A program made the position numbers and the translations under genes. Source: Nibrella saemangeumensis (GTDB lineage: Bacteria; Bacteroidota; Bacteroidia; Cytophagales; Spirosomataceae). From it: 64,000 nt of DNA. The stretch is taken from positions 124,001 to 188,000 of the forward strand of contig NZ_BAABHD010000081.1 of the NCBI RefSeq assembly GCF_039541915.1, written 5' to 3'. A model generated the notes under the pieces. It did no database searches. It saw nothing but the letters and a program-made list of their open reading frames with translations, and had not been told where the DNA came from. This document shows, one piece after another, positions 49,703-58,679 of the stretch; positions within the stretch are counted from its first letter, which is position 1, and every line of letters begins with the position of its first letter.

Positions 49703-52669
49703 CTACCGGGCCACAAACTCGGAGGGCGTCACTTTATAAACCTCCTTGAACACAGAGGTAAAGTATGATGGGTTTTCAAAACCAACCCGGTAGGCCGTCT
49801 CGGCAATGCCGGAGCCACTTCGAAGCAACTCAACGGCCCGCTTCAGCCGGTGCCGGCGGATAAAATCATTGGCCGATATGCCGGCCAGGGCGGTCAGTTT
49901 GCGGTTCAGGGTACGACGGCTGATGCCGGCTTCGGTTGCCAGTTCCTCTACGCCAAATTCCGTATTTTCCAGGTTTTCGTCGATAATGCCGGAGAGCTTT
50001 TTCAATAATGGGTCTTCGTCCAGTTCCGGAAGCACACTGGCATCGGGGTCGGATAACTGCCGGGCATAGAAGTCCCATACCTTCTGCCGCCGGTCGAGCA
50101 GGTTACGGATGCGCAGCAGCAGTTCATCGAAATGGAACGGCTTGGGCAGGTAATCGTCGGCCCCCTGCGACAGGCCTTCTATGCGGCTTTCGTAGGAAGT
50201 CCGGGCCGTTAAAAGCACCACGGCAATATGGCTGGTTTCGGGCGATTCTTTAATCAACCGGCAAAGCTCATAGCCATCCATATCGGGCATCATCACATCG
50301 CTGAGAACAATATCGGGCAGATCAAGCTGGACACGTTGCCAGCCCTCGCTTCCGTTAGCGGCAGTCAGAACCTGATAGGTCTCCGCCAGCCCCTGGGCGA
50401 TAAATTCCCGTAACTCATTATTATCTTCAACTACCAGAATAACGGGTTTACCCGCAGACCCGGTCGTAGTTGTCTCTTCGGGCGAATCGGCCACCTGAAA
50501 GGGTGGCGACGGCACCGCCTGCAGCACCGACACCGGCTGCTCTCCGCCTTCGGCCGCCCGCAACGGCAAATACAGGTCGAACCGGGTTCCGTGCCCGGGT
50601 TCGCTGGCTACGGTGATCTGCCCGTTCAGCAGCTGAGTCAACTCCTTTACCAGCGCCAGTCCGATACCGCTGCCTTCGTAGGAACGCGTGCGGGTTTGAT
50701 CGACCTGGTAGAAGCGGTCGAAGATACGAGGCAGCTTGTCGGCCGATATGCCAATGCCGGTGTCAATGACCTGCACATGAAGCTGCTGCGGATTAGTCAG
50801 AAGCGCGTTGACCTGAATCCGGCCTCCGGCGGGCGTAAACTTCAGCGCGTTCGACAACAGATTGTAACTGATTTTTTCCCACTTATCAGCATCGAACAGA
50901 CAATCCGTGGCCAGTGAGTCGGCGGTGAAGACCAGTTGGATGCCTTTACCTTCGGCGGCCGGCCTGAACAACTCGACCATCTGCCGGATAAACTCTACCG
51001 GATTACCCGCCAGGCCGGCTGTGCTCATACTACCGGCTTCCAGTTTGGAGAGGTCCAGCAACTGGTTGATGAGCCGCAGCAGTTGCCGGGCGTTGCGATC
51101 AACGGCCGACAATCCCCGGCGTACCGCTTCGGACAGATTCTTTTCGCGCAGGAGTTGCTCGGTCGGCAAAATAATCAGCGACAGGGGTGTCCGAAATTCG
51201 TGGGTGATGTTGGAGAAGAAGCGGGTTTTCAGCTCATCGAGAGCCAGGAGCTGATCGGCCTGCTGCTGTTTGTGCTGGTTATTGCGGACCAGCAGGACCA
51301 CCAGGGCCAGTGTCAGCAGCACCACGGCCAGCAAAGACCAGAGAATCAGCTCTTTTCGTTTTGCGTCAACTTGCTGAAGCTGTTTGTCTTTTTCGAGCAG
51401 GGCGAGCCTGGCCCGCGTCCGGGAGAGTTTACTCTCGTTGTCCAGCACCGCCACCCGGCGGGAGGTCTCATCATTCAGCAGGCTGTCTTTATAAGCCAGG
51501 TGGAAATTTCGGTACTGGTACGCTGTTTTGTAGTCGTTCTGTTTGGCATAAGCCTCCGCCAGCAACGCACTGGCGTCCCGGCAGAACTCTTTATGGCCAA
51601 TTTGCCGGGCCATATCGAAGCTTCGCTTTCCCAGCAGGATTGCACTATCGAGCCGGCTGATATGCAGATACGTTCGGGCCAGAATGGCTTCTATCCAGGA
51701 ATTGGTGGATAAATTTTTGGTAGGCTTCAACGTCGCCAGGGCCCGGTAACCGTATGTTAAGGCCTCCTGATGCCTGCCCAAACGGTCTAAGGCGTCGGCC
51801 AGATCGCCTTCGCAAATAGCCACCGCAACAACTTCGTTCTCCAGGGGCTCCAACACGTCCAGGGCTTTTCTGAATAAACTGGCGGCTTCTTTGGGCTTAT
51901 CCTGCGCGAGTCTGGCCTCTCCCATCCGGCTCAGCGCGATGCTCTCCCACTTTTTGTAGGGCGACTGCCTGGCCAGTTGATAAGCCTTCTGCTGGTACTC
52001 CACAGCTTTGTCAATGTCTCTCAACATGGTGTACAGTATCCCCAGTTCGGATCGTGTCTGAATCATCAGTAACGTATCGCCAAAGCCTTCAGCAATAGTC
52101 GACGCCCTGCTGGCCAGGGCCAGCGCCCGGGAATAGTCACCTTTCGACAGATAAGCACCGGCCGTTTTGGTTAAATTCTCGATATACAACCGCTTGTCTC
52201 CCAACGGTTGTAGCAGCTTGCTCTGCTGTTTCAGCAGGCGCAGCGCTTCATCGTACTGATCATGATGCTGGTATAACCAACTCATGTCGCGAAGTACCGC
52301 ATACTGTAGTCTGTTGCTTTGGGAGGAGATGGCCCGGCTCAGTGCCGTCTGGTAATGGGCAACAGCCCGGTCGAATTCACCCTGTTTGTCCGCCCAGTCG
52401 GCCAGCACCATCAGCCCATTTACCTCGCCGGTTACGTCGCCCAGCCGCCTGGCCAACTGTAACGCTTCCTGGCTTAATGCCGAGGCCTCCGCGGCCCGGG
52501 TCGTATCCAGTTTCCGGCTAAGATTATTGAGCAGGCGAACGCGGGTTGTATCGGCCTGCGCATGCTGACGCAAAACCCTGCGCAGGCTGTCAGCAACGGT
52601 TATTTGCGCCGGCGCACAGAGCGGCCAAAGCAGTAAACTTACGAGCAGAACCGTAAAGCCTTTCTTCAT
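49703..52669 (-). CDS. Hybrid two-component protein: TPR sensor, kinase, receiver and AraC domain
   Basis: The 988-aa single-chain system has, in order: a signal peptide (LLVSLLLWPLCAPAQ); periplasmic TPR-like repeats (about 30-420); a membrane segment (LILWSLLAVVLLTLALVVLLV, about 440-460); HisKA with THEFRTPLSL; a HATPase with NLLSNALKFTP and GSGIGLALV; a receiver with VVEDNNELREF and phospho-Asp in VLSDVMMPDMDG; and a C-terminal AraC-type helix-turn-helix (AGISRRTLNRKL to FENPSYFTSVFKEVYKVTPSEF). This architecture is typical of hybrid regulators of Bacteroidota, where it often governs polysaccharide or nutrient loci. The sensor here is TPR-like rather than the usual two-propeller type. It is divergent from the PAS kinase. 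Confidence 0.95.
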   Translation of the reverse strand: MKKGFTVLLVSLLLWPLCAPAQITVADSLRRVLRQHAQADTTRVRLLNNLSRKLDTTRAAEASALSQEALQLARRLGDVTGEVNGLMVLADWADKQGEFDRAVAHYQTALSRAISSQSNRLQYAVLRDMSWLYQHHDQYDEALRLLKQQSKLLQPLGDKRLYIENLTKTAGAYLSKGDYSRALALASRASTIAEGFGDTLLMIQTRSELGILYTMLRDIDKAVEYQQKAYQLARQSPYKKWESIALSRMGEARLAQDKPKEAASLFRKALDVLEPLENEVVAVAICEGDLADALDRLGRHQEALTYGYRALATLKPTKNLSTNSWIEAILARTYLHISRLDSAILLGKRSFDMARQIGHKEFCRDASALLAEAYAKQNDYKTAYQYRNFHLAYKDSLLNDETSRRVAVLDNESKLSRTRARLALLEKDKQLQQVDAKRKELILWSLLAVVLLTLALVVLLVRNNQHKQQQADQLLALDELKTRFFSNITHEFRTPLSLIILPTEQLLREKNLSEAVRRGLSAVDRNARQLLRLINQLLDLSKLEAGSMSTAGLAGNPVEFIRQMVELFRPAAEGKGIQLVFTADSLATDCLFDADKWEKISYNLLSNALKFTPAGGRIQVNALLTNPQQLHVQVIDTGIGISADKLPRIFDRFYQVDQTRTRSYEGSGIGLALVKELTQLLNGQITVASEPGHGTRFDLYLPLRAAEGGEQPVSVLQAVPSPPFQVADSPEETTTTGSAGKPVILVVEDNNELREFIAQGLAETYQVLTAANGSEGWQRVQLDLPDIVLSDVMMPDMDGYELCRLIKESPETSHIAVVLLTARTSYESRIEGLSQGADDYLPKPFHFDELLLRIRNLLDRRQKVWDFYARQLSDPDASVLPELDEDPLLKKLSGIIDENLENTEFGVEELATEAGISRRTLNRKLTALAGISANDFIRRHRLKRAVELLRSGSGIAETAYRVGFENPSYFTSVFKEVYKVTPSEFVAR

Positions 52670-53096
52670 AATGGATTATCACAAACTGGCACCGGCAGAC
52701 ACCGCAGAGAAAGTAATTAATTGTTAATCAAAGTAATACAATCGTAAATAACCATATCACCGGCCTATGCCAAAGAAAGCTGAAACTAACCAAAACCTAA
52801 CGAAGTACCAATTAAAAAGCCGTGTAGTTACTGCGGTCATGGACGAATGTACCTTTACGTTTCCGGCCTTTTGTAGTGCTGACGACCTAAAATTCGTGGG
52901 TACGTTTCGGCTCCCTGTCCAACCTTTTTTGTAAGTAGAATCATCCGGGCAGCGCCTTTTTACGTATATATCCGTACCTGCTAACGGTTATCCGACACCA
53001 GTTTATCTCAAGTGAGGATTTCCCGTAAAATCCTCTTATATTTAAGCATAATCGTAACTTGAAAAGTCTTCTCTGGAGACACTGGTCTCGGCCTTT
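52670..53096. other. Divergent regulatory region between two sensor kinases
   Basis: This 427-bp region without a gene separates two large kinase genes read in opposite directions. It carries a perfect 8-bp hairpin GAGGATTT/AAATCCTC (53014-53035) in the leader of the PAS kinase, and TTACTTTG-like elements close to the hybrid kinase start. No clear operator repeats are seen. Confidence 0.4.
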
Positions 53097-55760
53097 ATGA
53101 CAGCGACATCTTCACCGATCCCCTCCAGTCTGCTTCAGAGTGTGCTGGACTGCTCGCTGAACGGCGTGATGGTTTACCAATGCCTGCGTGATGAACAGGA
53201 CGCTGTGGTAGATTTTCGCCTACTATCCCTGAACAAAGCGGCAGAAACAGACCTGGGCGTTCCGGCCCGGCAGCTCGTTGGCCAGACGCTGCTTACCTTA
53301 TTTCCAGACGCTACCCAAAGCCCGGTCTTTGACCAGTACCGAACCGTCATCGAAACCGGCCAGTCGGCCCGGTTTGAGGTAAATCACCTGTTTCCGGGTC
53401 GTTCGCTTTCTACGTGGCTTGATATTTCGGCCGTGAAGCTGGACGATTGCCTGGTGATGTCGTACCTGGATATTACCGACCGAAAAACCAATGAGCTCCG
53501 GCTGCAGCAGCAGGCCGACCTGTATACCCACGCCCTGAACAGCACCACCCACGGTATTGTGCTATGCAGGGGCATCCGCGACAGACAGCAACGACTGATT
53601 GACCTCCAACTGGTGCTGATCAATGCGGCCGGTGTGCAGCTGGTTGGCTTCTCTAGGGAGGAAATTATGGGCCGTACGGCGCTGATGCTGATGCCCGACA
53701 AGGCGTATCAGTTGTTTATTCAACAACTATTGGGGGTACTGGAGACAGGCCGGGAACTACGCGCCGAACGTTACGTAAACTGGAATAATCGCTGGTATGA
53801 CGTACAGGCCAGCCCCTATGGCGACGATCTGCTCTCGTTAAGCATTAAAGATATTACCCACCGCAAACAGGCTGAATTTGCCCGTGAGGAGCAGCATCGC
53901 CTGCTAAGCAAGGTGATGAATACGGTGCAGAGCGGCATCATGCTTTGCCAGGCGGTGCGGGATACCAACGGTACCATTATTGATTTCCAGACGACCTTTT
54001 GCAATGACAAATGCCTGGAACTGACTGGCCTCTCCCGGCAGCAACTCCTGACCCTGTCAATGCTGACCATTGATCCGGCCGGTAAACACAATGGCATCTT
54101 CGACCACTATGCCCGGGTCGTTGAAACGGGTATTCCGCTTCGGGCGGAAAATTACTTTGGCCAGGCCCAGGTTTGGCTCGACAATTCGGTGCAGAAGTTT
54201 GGCGACGGTGTGGTCGCGTCCATCTCCGACGTTACGGCCCTGAAAACAACCGCCATCAAGTACGAACAGACAGCCGCCCGGCTGCAGAACGTACTGGACG
54301 CATCGCTCACGGGGATTTCGATGCTGAAGCCGGTGCGGAATGAGGCAGGCCAGGTAATTGATTTTATTGTTACGCTCACCAACGAGGCAACGGCATCGGC
54401 TACGGGGATACCGAAAGAAACCATTACGGGCAAATACCTGCTTTCGGTTATGCCGTTCCACCAGGAGCTTGGGTTATTTGACCGGTACGTATCCGTTGTG
54501 CATAAAAAGCAGTCGGAGCGGTTTAAGTGGCACAATGAACAGGCAGACCGCTGGTTCGATATATCGGTGAAGTACCAGGATGACGAACTGGCCGTCACCT
54601 TTCTGGACGTAACTACCTCTAAACACCTGCAACTGGCCCATCAGAATCAGGCGCAACTGCTTCAGGGCGTGCTGGATGGTGCCCTGAACAGCATCATCGT
54701 GTACGATGCAGTGCGGGATGCCGGCGGTCAGATCAAGGATTTTCAGGTTGTCCTGTTCAACAAGACCGCTCCGCAGTTTTTCCCGATTCCGGAAGAGCAG
54801 CTTCGCGGAATGCGGTTGACAGACCTGTACCCAGCCACCAAAGAGCGGGGTATGTTTCATCACTGCGTACGGGTGATCGAGACCGGCGAGCCCTACCGGT
54901 CTATCCTGGAATACCCGGAACACAGCCTGGCCGTCGACCTGTCGATCAGCCGCTTCGGCGACGGGGTGATTGTGGGCGCTAACGACGTTACCGATATCCG
55001 CCGGTATCAGCGCGAACTTGAGCGGAGTAATCAGGAGCTAAAGCGTTCCAACGAAAATCTTCAGGAGTTTGCCTACGTAGCCTCGCACGACCTGCAGGAG
55101 CCGCTGCGGAAAATCCAGTCCTTCGGCGATGTGCTGCATAACCAGTACCGGTACGAAATGCCGGAGCAGGCCGGTGACCTCGTTAACCGGATGCAGAAAG
55201 CGGCCCACCGTATGCAGAACCTGATTCAGGATCTGCTGACCTACTCCCGAATCTCAACCCAGCAGCAACCTTTCCGGCTGGTATCCCTGAACCGGCTGGT
55301 TGAAGAGGTAGCCGTCGACCTGGAAATGACCATTCAGGATAAGCAGGCCAGCCTCACCCTTGAGCCGCTACCCGACGTCATGGGCGATCCGGTCCAACTC
55401 CGGCAGTTGTTCCAGAACCTGATCAGCAACAGCCTGAAGTTTGGCCATCCCAACCGTCCCCCGGTTATTAGTATAACGGCCCGGCCAATAACTCATCTGG
55501 CTATTCCCGGCAAGCCGGCTACCGGTCAGCAGGAGCTGTTCTGGGAGATCAGCCTGACCGACAACGGCATCGGTTTCGACGAAAAGTATGCCAACCGCAT
55601 TTTCCAGCTCTTCCAGCGGCTGCACGGGAAAAACCTGTACGGTGGTACCGGGATCGGCCTGCCCATCTGCAAAAAAGTAATGGACCATCACAAAGGGTAC
55701 ATCACCGCCACCAGCCGCCCTGGCGAAGGTTCGGTTTTTCGGATATATTTGCCGAAATAG
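53097..55760 (+). CDS. Soluble sensor kinase with five tandem PAS domains
   Basis: The 887-aa protein has no membrane segment. Five copies of a PAS-like unit of about 120 residues follow each other from about 10 to 640. Each begins with LLQSVLDCSLNG, YTHALNSTTHG, LSKVMNTVQSG, LQNVLDASLTG or LLQGVLDGALNS and ends with a WFDI/WLDI-like strand and a DIT/DVT motif. A coiled coil leads to HisKA with SHDLQEPLRK, the N-box NLISNSLKFG, and DNGIGFDE and GGTGIGLPICKKV. It would sense small molecules or redox in the cytoplasm. No receiver partner is adjacent. Confidence 0.94.
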   Translation: MTATSSPIPSSLLQSVLDCSLNGVMVYQCLRDEQDAVVDFRLLSLNKAAETDLGVPARQLVGQTLLTLFPDATQSPVFDQYRTVIETGQSARFEVNHLFPGRSLSTWLDISAVKLDDCLVMSYLDITDRKTNELRLQQQADLYTHALNSTTHGIVLCRGIRDRQQRLIDLQLVLINAAGVQLVGFSREEIMGRTALMLMPDKAYQLFIQQLLGVLETGRELRAERYVNWNNRWYDVQASPYGDDLLSLSIKDITHRKQAEFAREEQHRLLSKVMNTVQSGIMLCQAVRDTNGTIIDFQTTFCNDKCLELTGLSRQQLLTLSMLTIDPAGKHNGIFDHYARVVETGIPLRAENYFGQAQVWLDNSVQKFGDGVVASISDVTALKTTAIKYEQTAARLQNVLDASLTGISMLKPVRNEAGQVIDFIVTLTNEATASATGIPKETITGKYLLSVMPFHQELGLFDRYVSVVHKKQSERFKWHNEQADRWFDISVKYQDDELAVTFLDVTTSKHLQLAHQNQAQLLQGVLDGALNSIIVYDAVRDAGGQIKDFQVVLFNKTAPQFFPIPEEQLRGMRLTDLYPATKERGMFHHCVRVIETGEPYRSILEYPEHSLAVDLSISRFGDGVIVGANDVTDIRRYQRELERSNQELKRSNENLQEFAYVASHDLQEPLRKIQSFGDVLHNQYRYEMPEQAGDLVNRMQKAAHRMQNLIQDLLTYSRISTQQQPFRLVSLNRLVEEVAVDLEMTIQDKQASLTLEPLPDVMGDPVQLRQLFQNLISNSLKFGHPNRPPVISITARPITHLAIPGKPATGQQELFWEISLTDNGIGFDEKYANRIFQLFQRLHGKNLYGGTGIGLPICKKVMDHHKGYITATSRPGEGSVFRIYLPK

Positions 55761-55853
55761 GTTTTATTGTTTCAAGTTCCAGGTTTTATGTTTGAGGTTC
55801 CATGTCGCTTTAAACCGCCGGGCGGCCCCGCTGAAACCTGAAACAATAAAACC
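55760..55853. repeat. Intergenic inverted repeat after the PAS kinase
   Basis: Arms GGTTTTATTGTTTCA (55760-55774) and TGAAACAATAAAACC (55839-55853) are perfect inverses. A nested AGGTTT/AAACCT pair and repeated GTTCCA words lie between. It begins at the last base of the kinase stop codon; it may stop transcription or be a mobile repeat. Confidence 0.65.
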
Positions 55854-55884
55854 GCTCCGACTTCCCAGCTGAACCACGAAAGAC

Positions 55885-56424
55885 ATGCAAATAAAACAAG
55901 ACATTCAGGCCGCCATCCATCGGGCTATTGATGAGGTACACTCAACTATTGATCCGGTGTCGGACGAGCGTTTTTTTGGGCCGCTGGATCAGGGCAAATG
56001 GTCGGTGGCCGAAACCCTGCAGCACCTGTTTCTGGTCATTCGGGGCCTGAACAAGGTTCTGCCCGGTCCGCGCGAGGTGTTTACCCAGTGGGGACAGGCT
56101 GAACGACCATCAAAGTCATTTGACGAAATACAGAAGGCCTATCTGGCGGTTTCGACGACGCCCCGAAAAGCGCCCGACCAGGTAGCGCCCCGAGCTGCTG
56201 ATCTGGAGGCCGACCGGCAAACCATTACGGATCGGTTTACCATGGCGCATCAGGCGCTGGCGGCCAACCTGGAAGGCTGGTCGGAGGAGGAGCTGGATAC
56301 GTACCAGATCCCCCACCTGGTGCTGGGTAAAATGACCGTGCGCGAGATCCTGTTTTTCACCATCCTGCACCTGTACCACCACCTGAAGCCGACGCAGGAG
56401 CGATTAAGTAAGGTAGTCTCGTAG
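55885..56424 (+). CDS. DinB-family protein
   Basis: The 179-aa protein has a four-helix DinB pattern. WSVAETLQHLFLVIRGLN contains a metal-ligand His, and FTILHLYHHLKPTQERL holds two more His in an HxxxH-like spacing. Members bind a metal and often act as thiol-dependent S-transferases or are of unknown role; several in Bacteroidota are induced by DNA damage, but no such operator is seen here. It lies between the PAS kinase and the PLP decarboxylase gene. Confidence 0.82.
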   Translation: MQIKQDIQAAIHRAIDEVHSTIDPVSDERFFGPLDQGKWSVAETLQHLFLVIRGLNKVLPGPREVFTQWGQAERPSKSFDEIQKAYLAVSTTPRKAPDQVAPRAADLEADRQTITDRFTMAHQALAANLEGWSEEELDTYQIPHLVLGKMTVREILFFTILHLYHHLKPTQERLSKVVS

Positions 56425-56432
56425 TATCTTTG
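56425..56432 (+). promoter_or_regulatory. -7 promoter element of the decarboxylase
   Basis: TATCTTTG matches TAnnTTTG and lies 24 bp before the ATG at 56457. The same octamer occurs at 46184 at almost the same distance from a start codon. Confidence 0.5.
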
Positions 56433-56456
56433 TGGTTCTGACAAAACCACACCGTT

Positions 56457-57863
56457 ATGCTACAGGAAGCCTACTCCGCCGACGCGTTCCGCACGCAGGC
56501 CCACCACCTGGTCGACCAATTGGCCGATTACCTGCAACAGGCCCAAAGCCGGCAACTGGCTACCGTTATTCCCTACCGCTCGCCCGACGAGAACCTCGCC
56601 TTCTGGCGTGACGATTTTGCGCAGGGATCAGGCGATGTTTCTGACTTCTTCCGGAAAGTCATTGATCAGTCTACGCACCTGCACCACCCGCGTTACATGG
56701 GGCATCAGGTATCGCCCCCGCTGCCGCTGGCGGCTACGGCCGGTCTGTTGTCAGGAGTACTCAACAACGGCATGGCGGTCTACGAAATGGGGCTGGTCTC
56801 CAATCCGCTGGAACGAATTATCTCGGAGTTGCTGGCCCGGCGTATTGGTTTTGATGAAAACGCATCCGGACTCCTGACCTCGGGTGGCACGCTGGCCAAC
56901 CTGACAGCCCTGCTGGCGGCCCGGGCGGCCAAAGCCCCCGGCGATGTATGGCAGCACGGATCGCAGGAACGCCTGGCCGTGATGGTAGCCTCCGAAGCAC
57001 ACTACTGCATTGACCGGGCCGCCCGCATTATGGGATTCGGCGATGCGGGCATTATCAAACTCCCTGTCAATGAGCAGTTCCAGATGCGCACCGACCTGCT
57101 GGACGCCTATTACCAGCAAGCTGCCGCCGACGGCCTGAGGGTCATTGCCGTAGTGGCCAGCGCCTGCTCTACCTCCACCGGGGCGTATGACCATATTGAA
57201 GCCATTGCCGATTTCTGTGAGAAACACGATCTATGGTTGCACGTCGACGGTGCCCATGGCGGAGCGGTAGTATTTTCGGAGCGGTATAAACCCCTGGTTA
57301 GCGGTATCGACCGCGCCGACTCGGTAACCATCGACTGGCACAAGATGCTGATGACGCCCGCCCTGGCGACCTCCCTTATCTTCCGCCGGAACGAAGACTC
57401 GTTCCGCACCTTCCATCAGCAGGCGCAGTACCTCTGGTCCAGCGATGCCGACGACTGGTTCAACTCCGGCAAGCGCACCTTCGAGTGTACCAAGCTGATG
57501 ATGAGCGTTAAAATCTACACAATTCTGAAAGCGTATGGTGAAACGATTTTTGCCGAAAACGTTGACACGCTGCATGAACTTGCCGGGCAGTTTGCCGCCC
57601 GCGTCCGGCAGCACCCAAACCTGGAACTGGCCGTGGAACCGCAAAGCAACATTGTCTGCTTCCGTTACATTGGTGCGCCGGTTTCTGAGCTAAACCAGAT
57701 CAACACTACCATTCGTCAGCAACTGCTGCACGACGGCCGGTTCTACATCGTACAGACTACCCTTCACGGTCAGGTATACCTTCGCGTATCGCTCATGAAC
57801 CCGATGACGACAATGGCCGACCTGGACGCGTTACTTTCGTTAATTGGTTCATTGGGTGATTAG
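56457..57863 (+). CDS. PLP-dependent group II decarboxylase-like protein
   Basis: The 468-aa protein follows the pyridoxal-phosphate decarboxylase (DDC/glutamate/diaminobutyrate) pattern: HPRYMGHQVSPPLPLAA, ISELLARRIGFDENASGLLTSGG, VVASACSTSTGAYD, the PLP-phosphate site VDGAHGGAVV, and the Schiff-base Lys in TIDWHKML. It would remove CO2 from an aromatic or acidic amino acid, but the substrate cannot be decided. A TrpF-like gene follows after a 74-bp inverted-repeat spacer. Confidence 0.92.
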   Translation: MLQEAYSADAFRTQAHHLVDQLADYLQQAQSRQLATVIPYRSPDENLAFWRDDFAQGSGDVSDFFRKVIDQSTHLHHPRYMGHQVSPPLPLAATAGLLSGVLNNGMAVYEMGLVSNPLERIISELLARRIGFDENASGLLTSGGTLANLTALLAARAAKAPGDVWQHGSQERLAVMVASEAHYCIDRAARIMGFGDAGIIKLPVNEQFQMRTDLLDAYYQQAAADGLRVIAVVASACSTSTGAYDHIEAIADFCEKHDLWLHVDGAHGGAVVFSERYKPLVSGIDRADSVTIDWHKMLMTPALATSLIFRRNEDSFRTFHQQAQYLWSSDADDWFNSGKRTFECTKLMMSVKIYTILKAYGETIFAENVDTLHELAGQFAARVRQHPNLELAVEPQSNIVCFRYIGAPVSELNQINTTIRQQLLHDGRFYIVQTTLHGQVYLRVSLMNPMTTMADLDALLSLIGSLGD

Positions 57864-57926
57864 TTAATCGGGTGAATGGTAGCTCATCACCGACAATTCC
57901 CAGTCAACTAATTAACCAATGAACCA
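57845..57926. repeat. Inverted repeat overlapping the end of the decarboxylase gene
   Basis: The left arm 57845-57872 (TGGTTCATTGGGTGATTAG...) and the right arm 57899-57926 are inverses at most positions and use TGGTTCATTGG/TAATTAGTT words. The left arm includes the stop codon at 57861. It resembles the word-repeat hairpins at 25835 and 58593. Confidence 0.6.
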
Positions 57927-57937
57927 GTTAACCAATC

Positions 57938-58588
57938 ATGAAACCAAGAATCAAAATCTGCTGCATCAGCTCCATCCAGGAAGCGAAAACCGCCGTGGAG
58001 CATGGCGCATCAGCGCTGGGACTTGTCGCTAAAATGCCCAGCGGCCCCGGCCCCATCGCCGACGACCTGATCCGCGACATCGCCCAAACCGTGCCCCCGC
58101 CGGTAGCCACCTTCCTGCTCACCAGCGAAACCACCGCCGACGCCATCATTGCCCACCAGCGCCAGGTGCTGACCAATACCATCCAGATTGTAGACGAACT
58201 GACCGACCGCGAATACCGGAAAATACGCGAAGCGCTGCCGGCCATTAAACTGGTGCAGGTCATCCACGTCATCGACGAACGCTCGGTCGACGAAGCCCTG
58301 GAGCTTTCGGAGCAGGTAGACGCCCTGCTGCTCGACAGCGGCAACCCTAAACTGGCGGTAAAAGAACTCGGCGGTACCGGGCGGGTCCATAACTGGAAAC
58401 TTAGCCGGCAAATTGTGCATCAGGCCAGCATACCCGTCTTTCTGGCCGGAGGCCTAAACGCCGGCAACGTCAAAGAAGCCCTCGACCAGGTTAACCCCTT
58501 CGGGCTCGACCTGTGCAGCAGCGTCCGCACCGACGGCCAGCTGGACCCGGTGAAGCTGGAAGCCTTTTTCAGAGCGGTTTGGGGGTGA
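57938..58588 (+). CDS. Divergent TrpF-like phosphoribosylanthranilate isomerase
   Basis: The 216-aa protein has a TIM-barrel pattern of TrpF: RIKICCISSIQEA at strand 1, the GGTGRVHNW block, VFLAGGLNAGNVKEAL, and the last phosphate site LDLCSSVRTDGQLD. Canonical TrpF reads KICG at strand 1; here it is KICC, keeping the catalytic Cys. The usual QLHG after strand 4 is replaced by IQIVD; the catalytic Asp seems kept in LLLDSG. No other trp gene is adjacent, so it may be an isomerase in another pathway or a paralogue with a new substrate. Confidence 0.8.
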   Translation: MKPRIKICCISSIQEAKTAVEHGASALGLVAKMPSGPGPIADDLIRDIAQTVPPPVATFLLTSETTADAIIAHQRQVLTNTIQIVDELTDREYRKIREALPAIKLVQVIHVIDERSVDEALELSEQVDALLLDSGNPKLAVKELGGTGRVHNWKLSRQIVHQASIPVFLAGGLNAGNVKEALDQVNPFGLDLCSSVRTDGQLDPVKLEAFFRAVWG

Positions 58589-58592
58589 AAGA

Positions 58593-58663
58593 GTGATAGA
58601 ATGACTGAATGATAGAATGATTGAATAGCGGAAGTTAAGCCTATCATTCAATCATTCTATCAC
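58593..58663. repeat. Long word-repeat hairpin between TrpF-like and LytTR genes
   Basis: Arms 58593-58615 and 58641-58663 are 23-bp inverses with one mismatch, built from GATAGAATGA and TGAATGATAG words. The loop carries yet another copy (AATGATTGAATAG). It separates two convergent genes and may act as a terminator. Confidence 0.75.
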
Positions 58664-58679
58664 TTAATCATTCATTAAA

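Noticed and set aside
58593..58663. A CRISPR-like array suggested by the repeated GAATGAT words
   Set aside because: The repeats are only 7-10 bp with no unique spacers of constant length, and the two halves are inverses. No cas genes are near.
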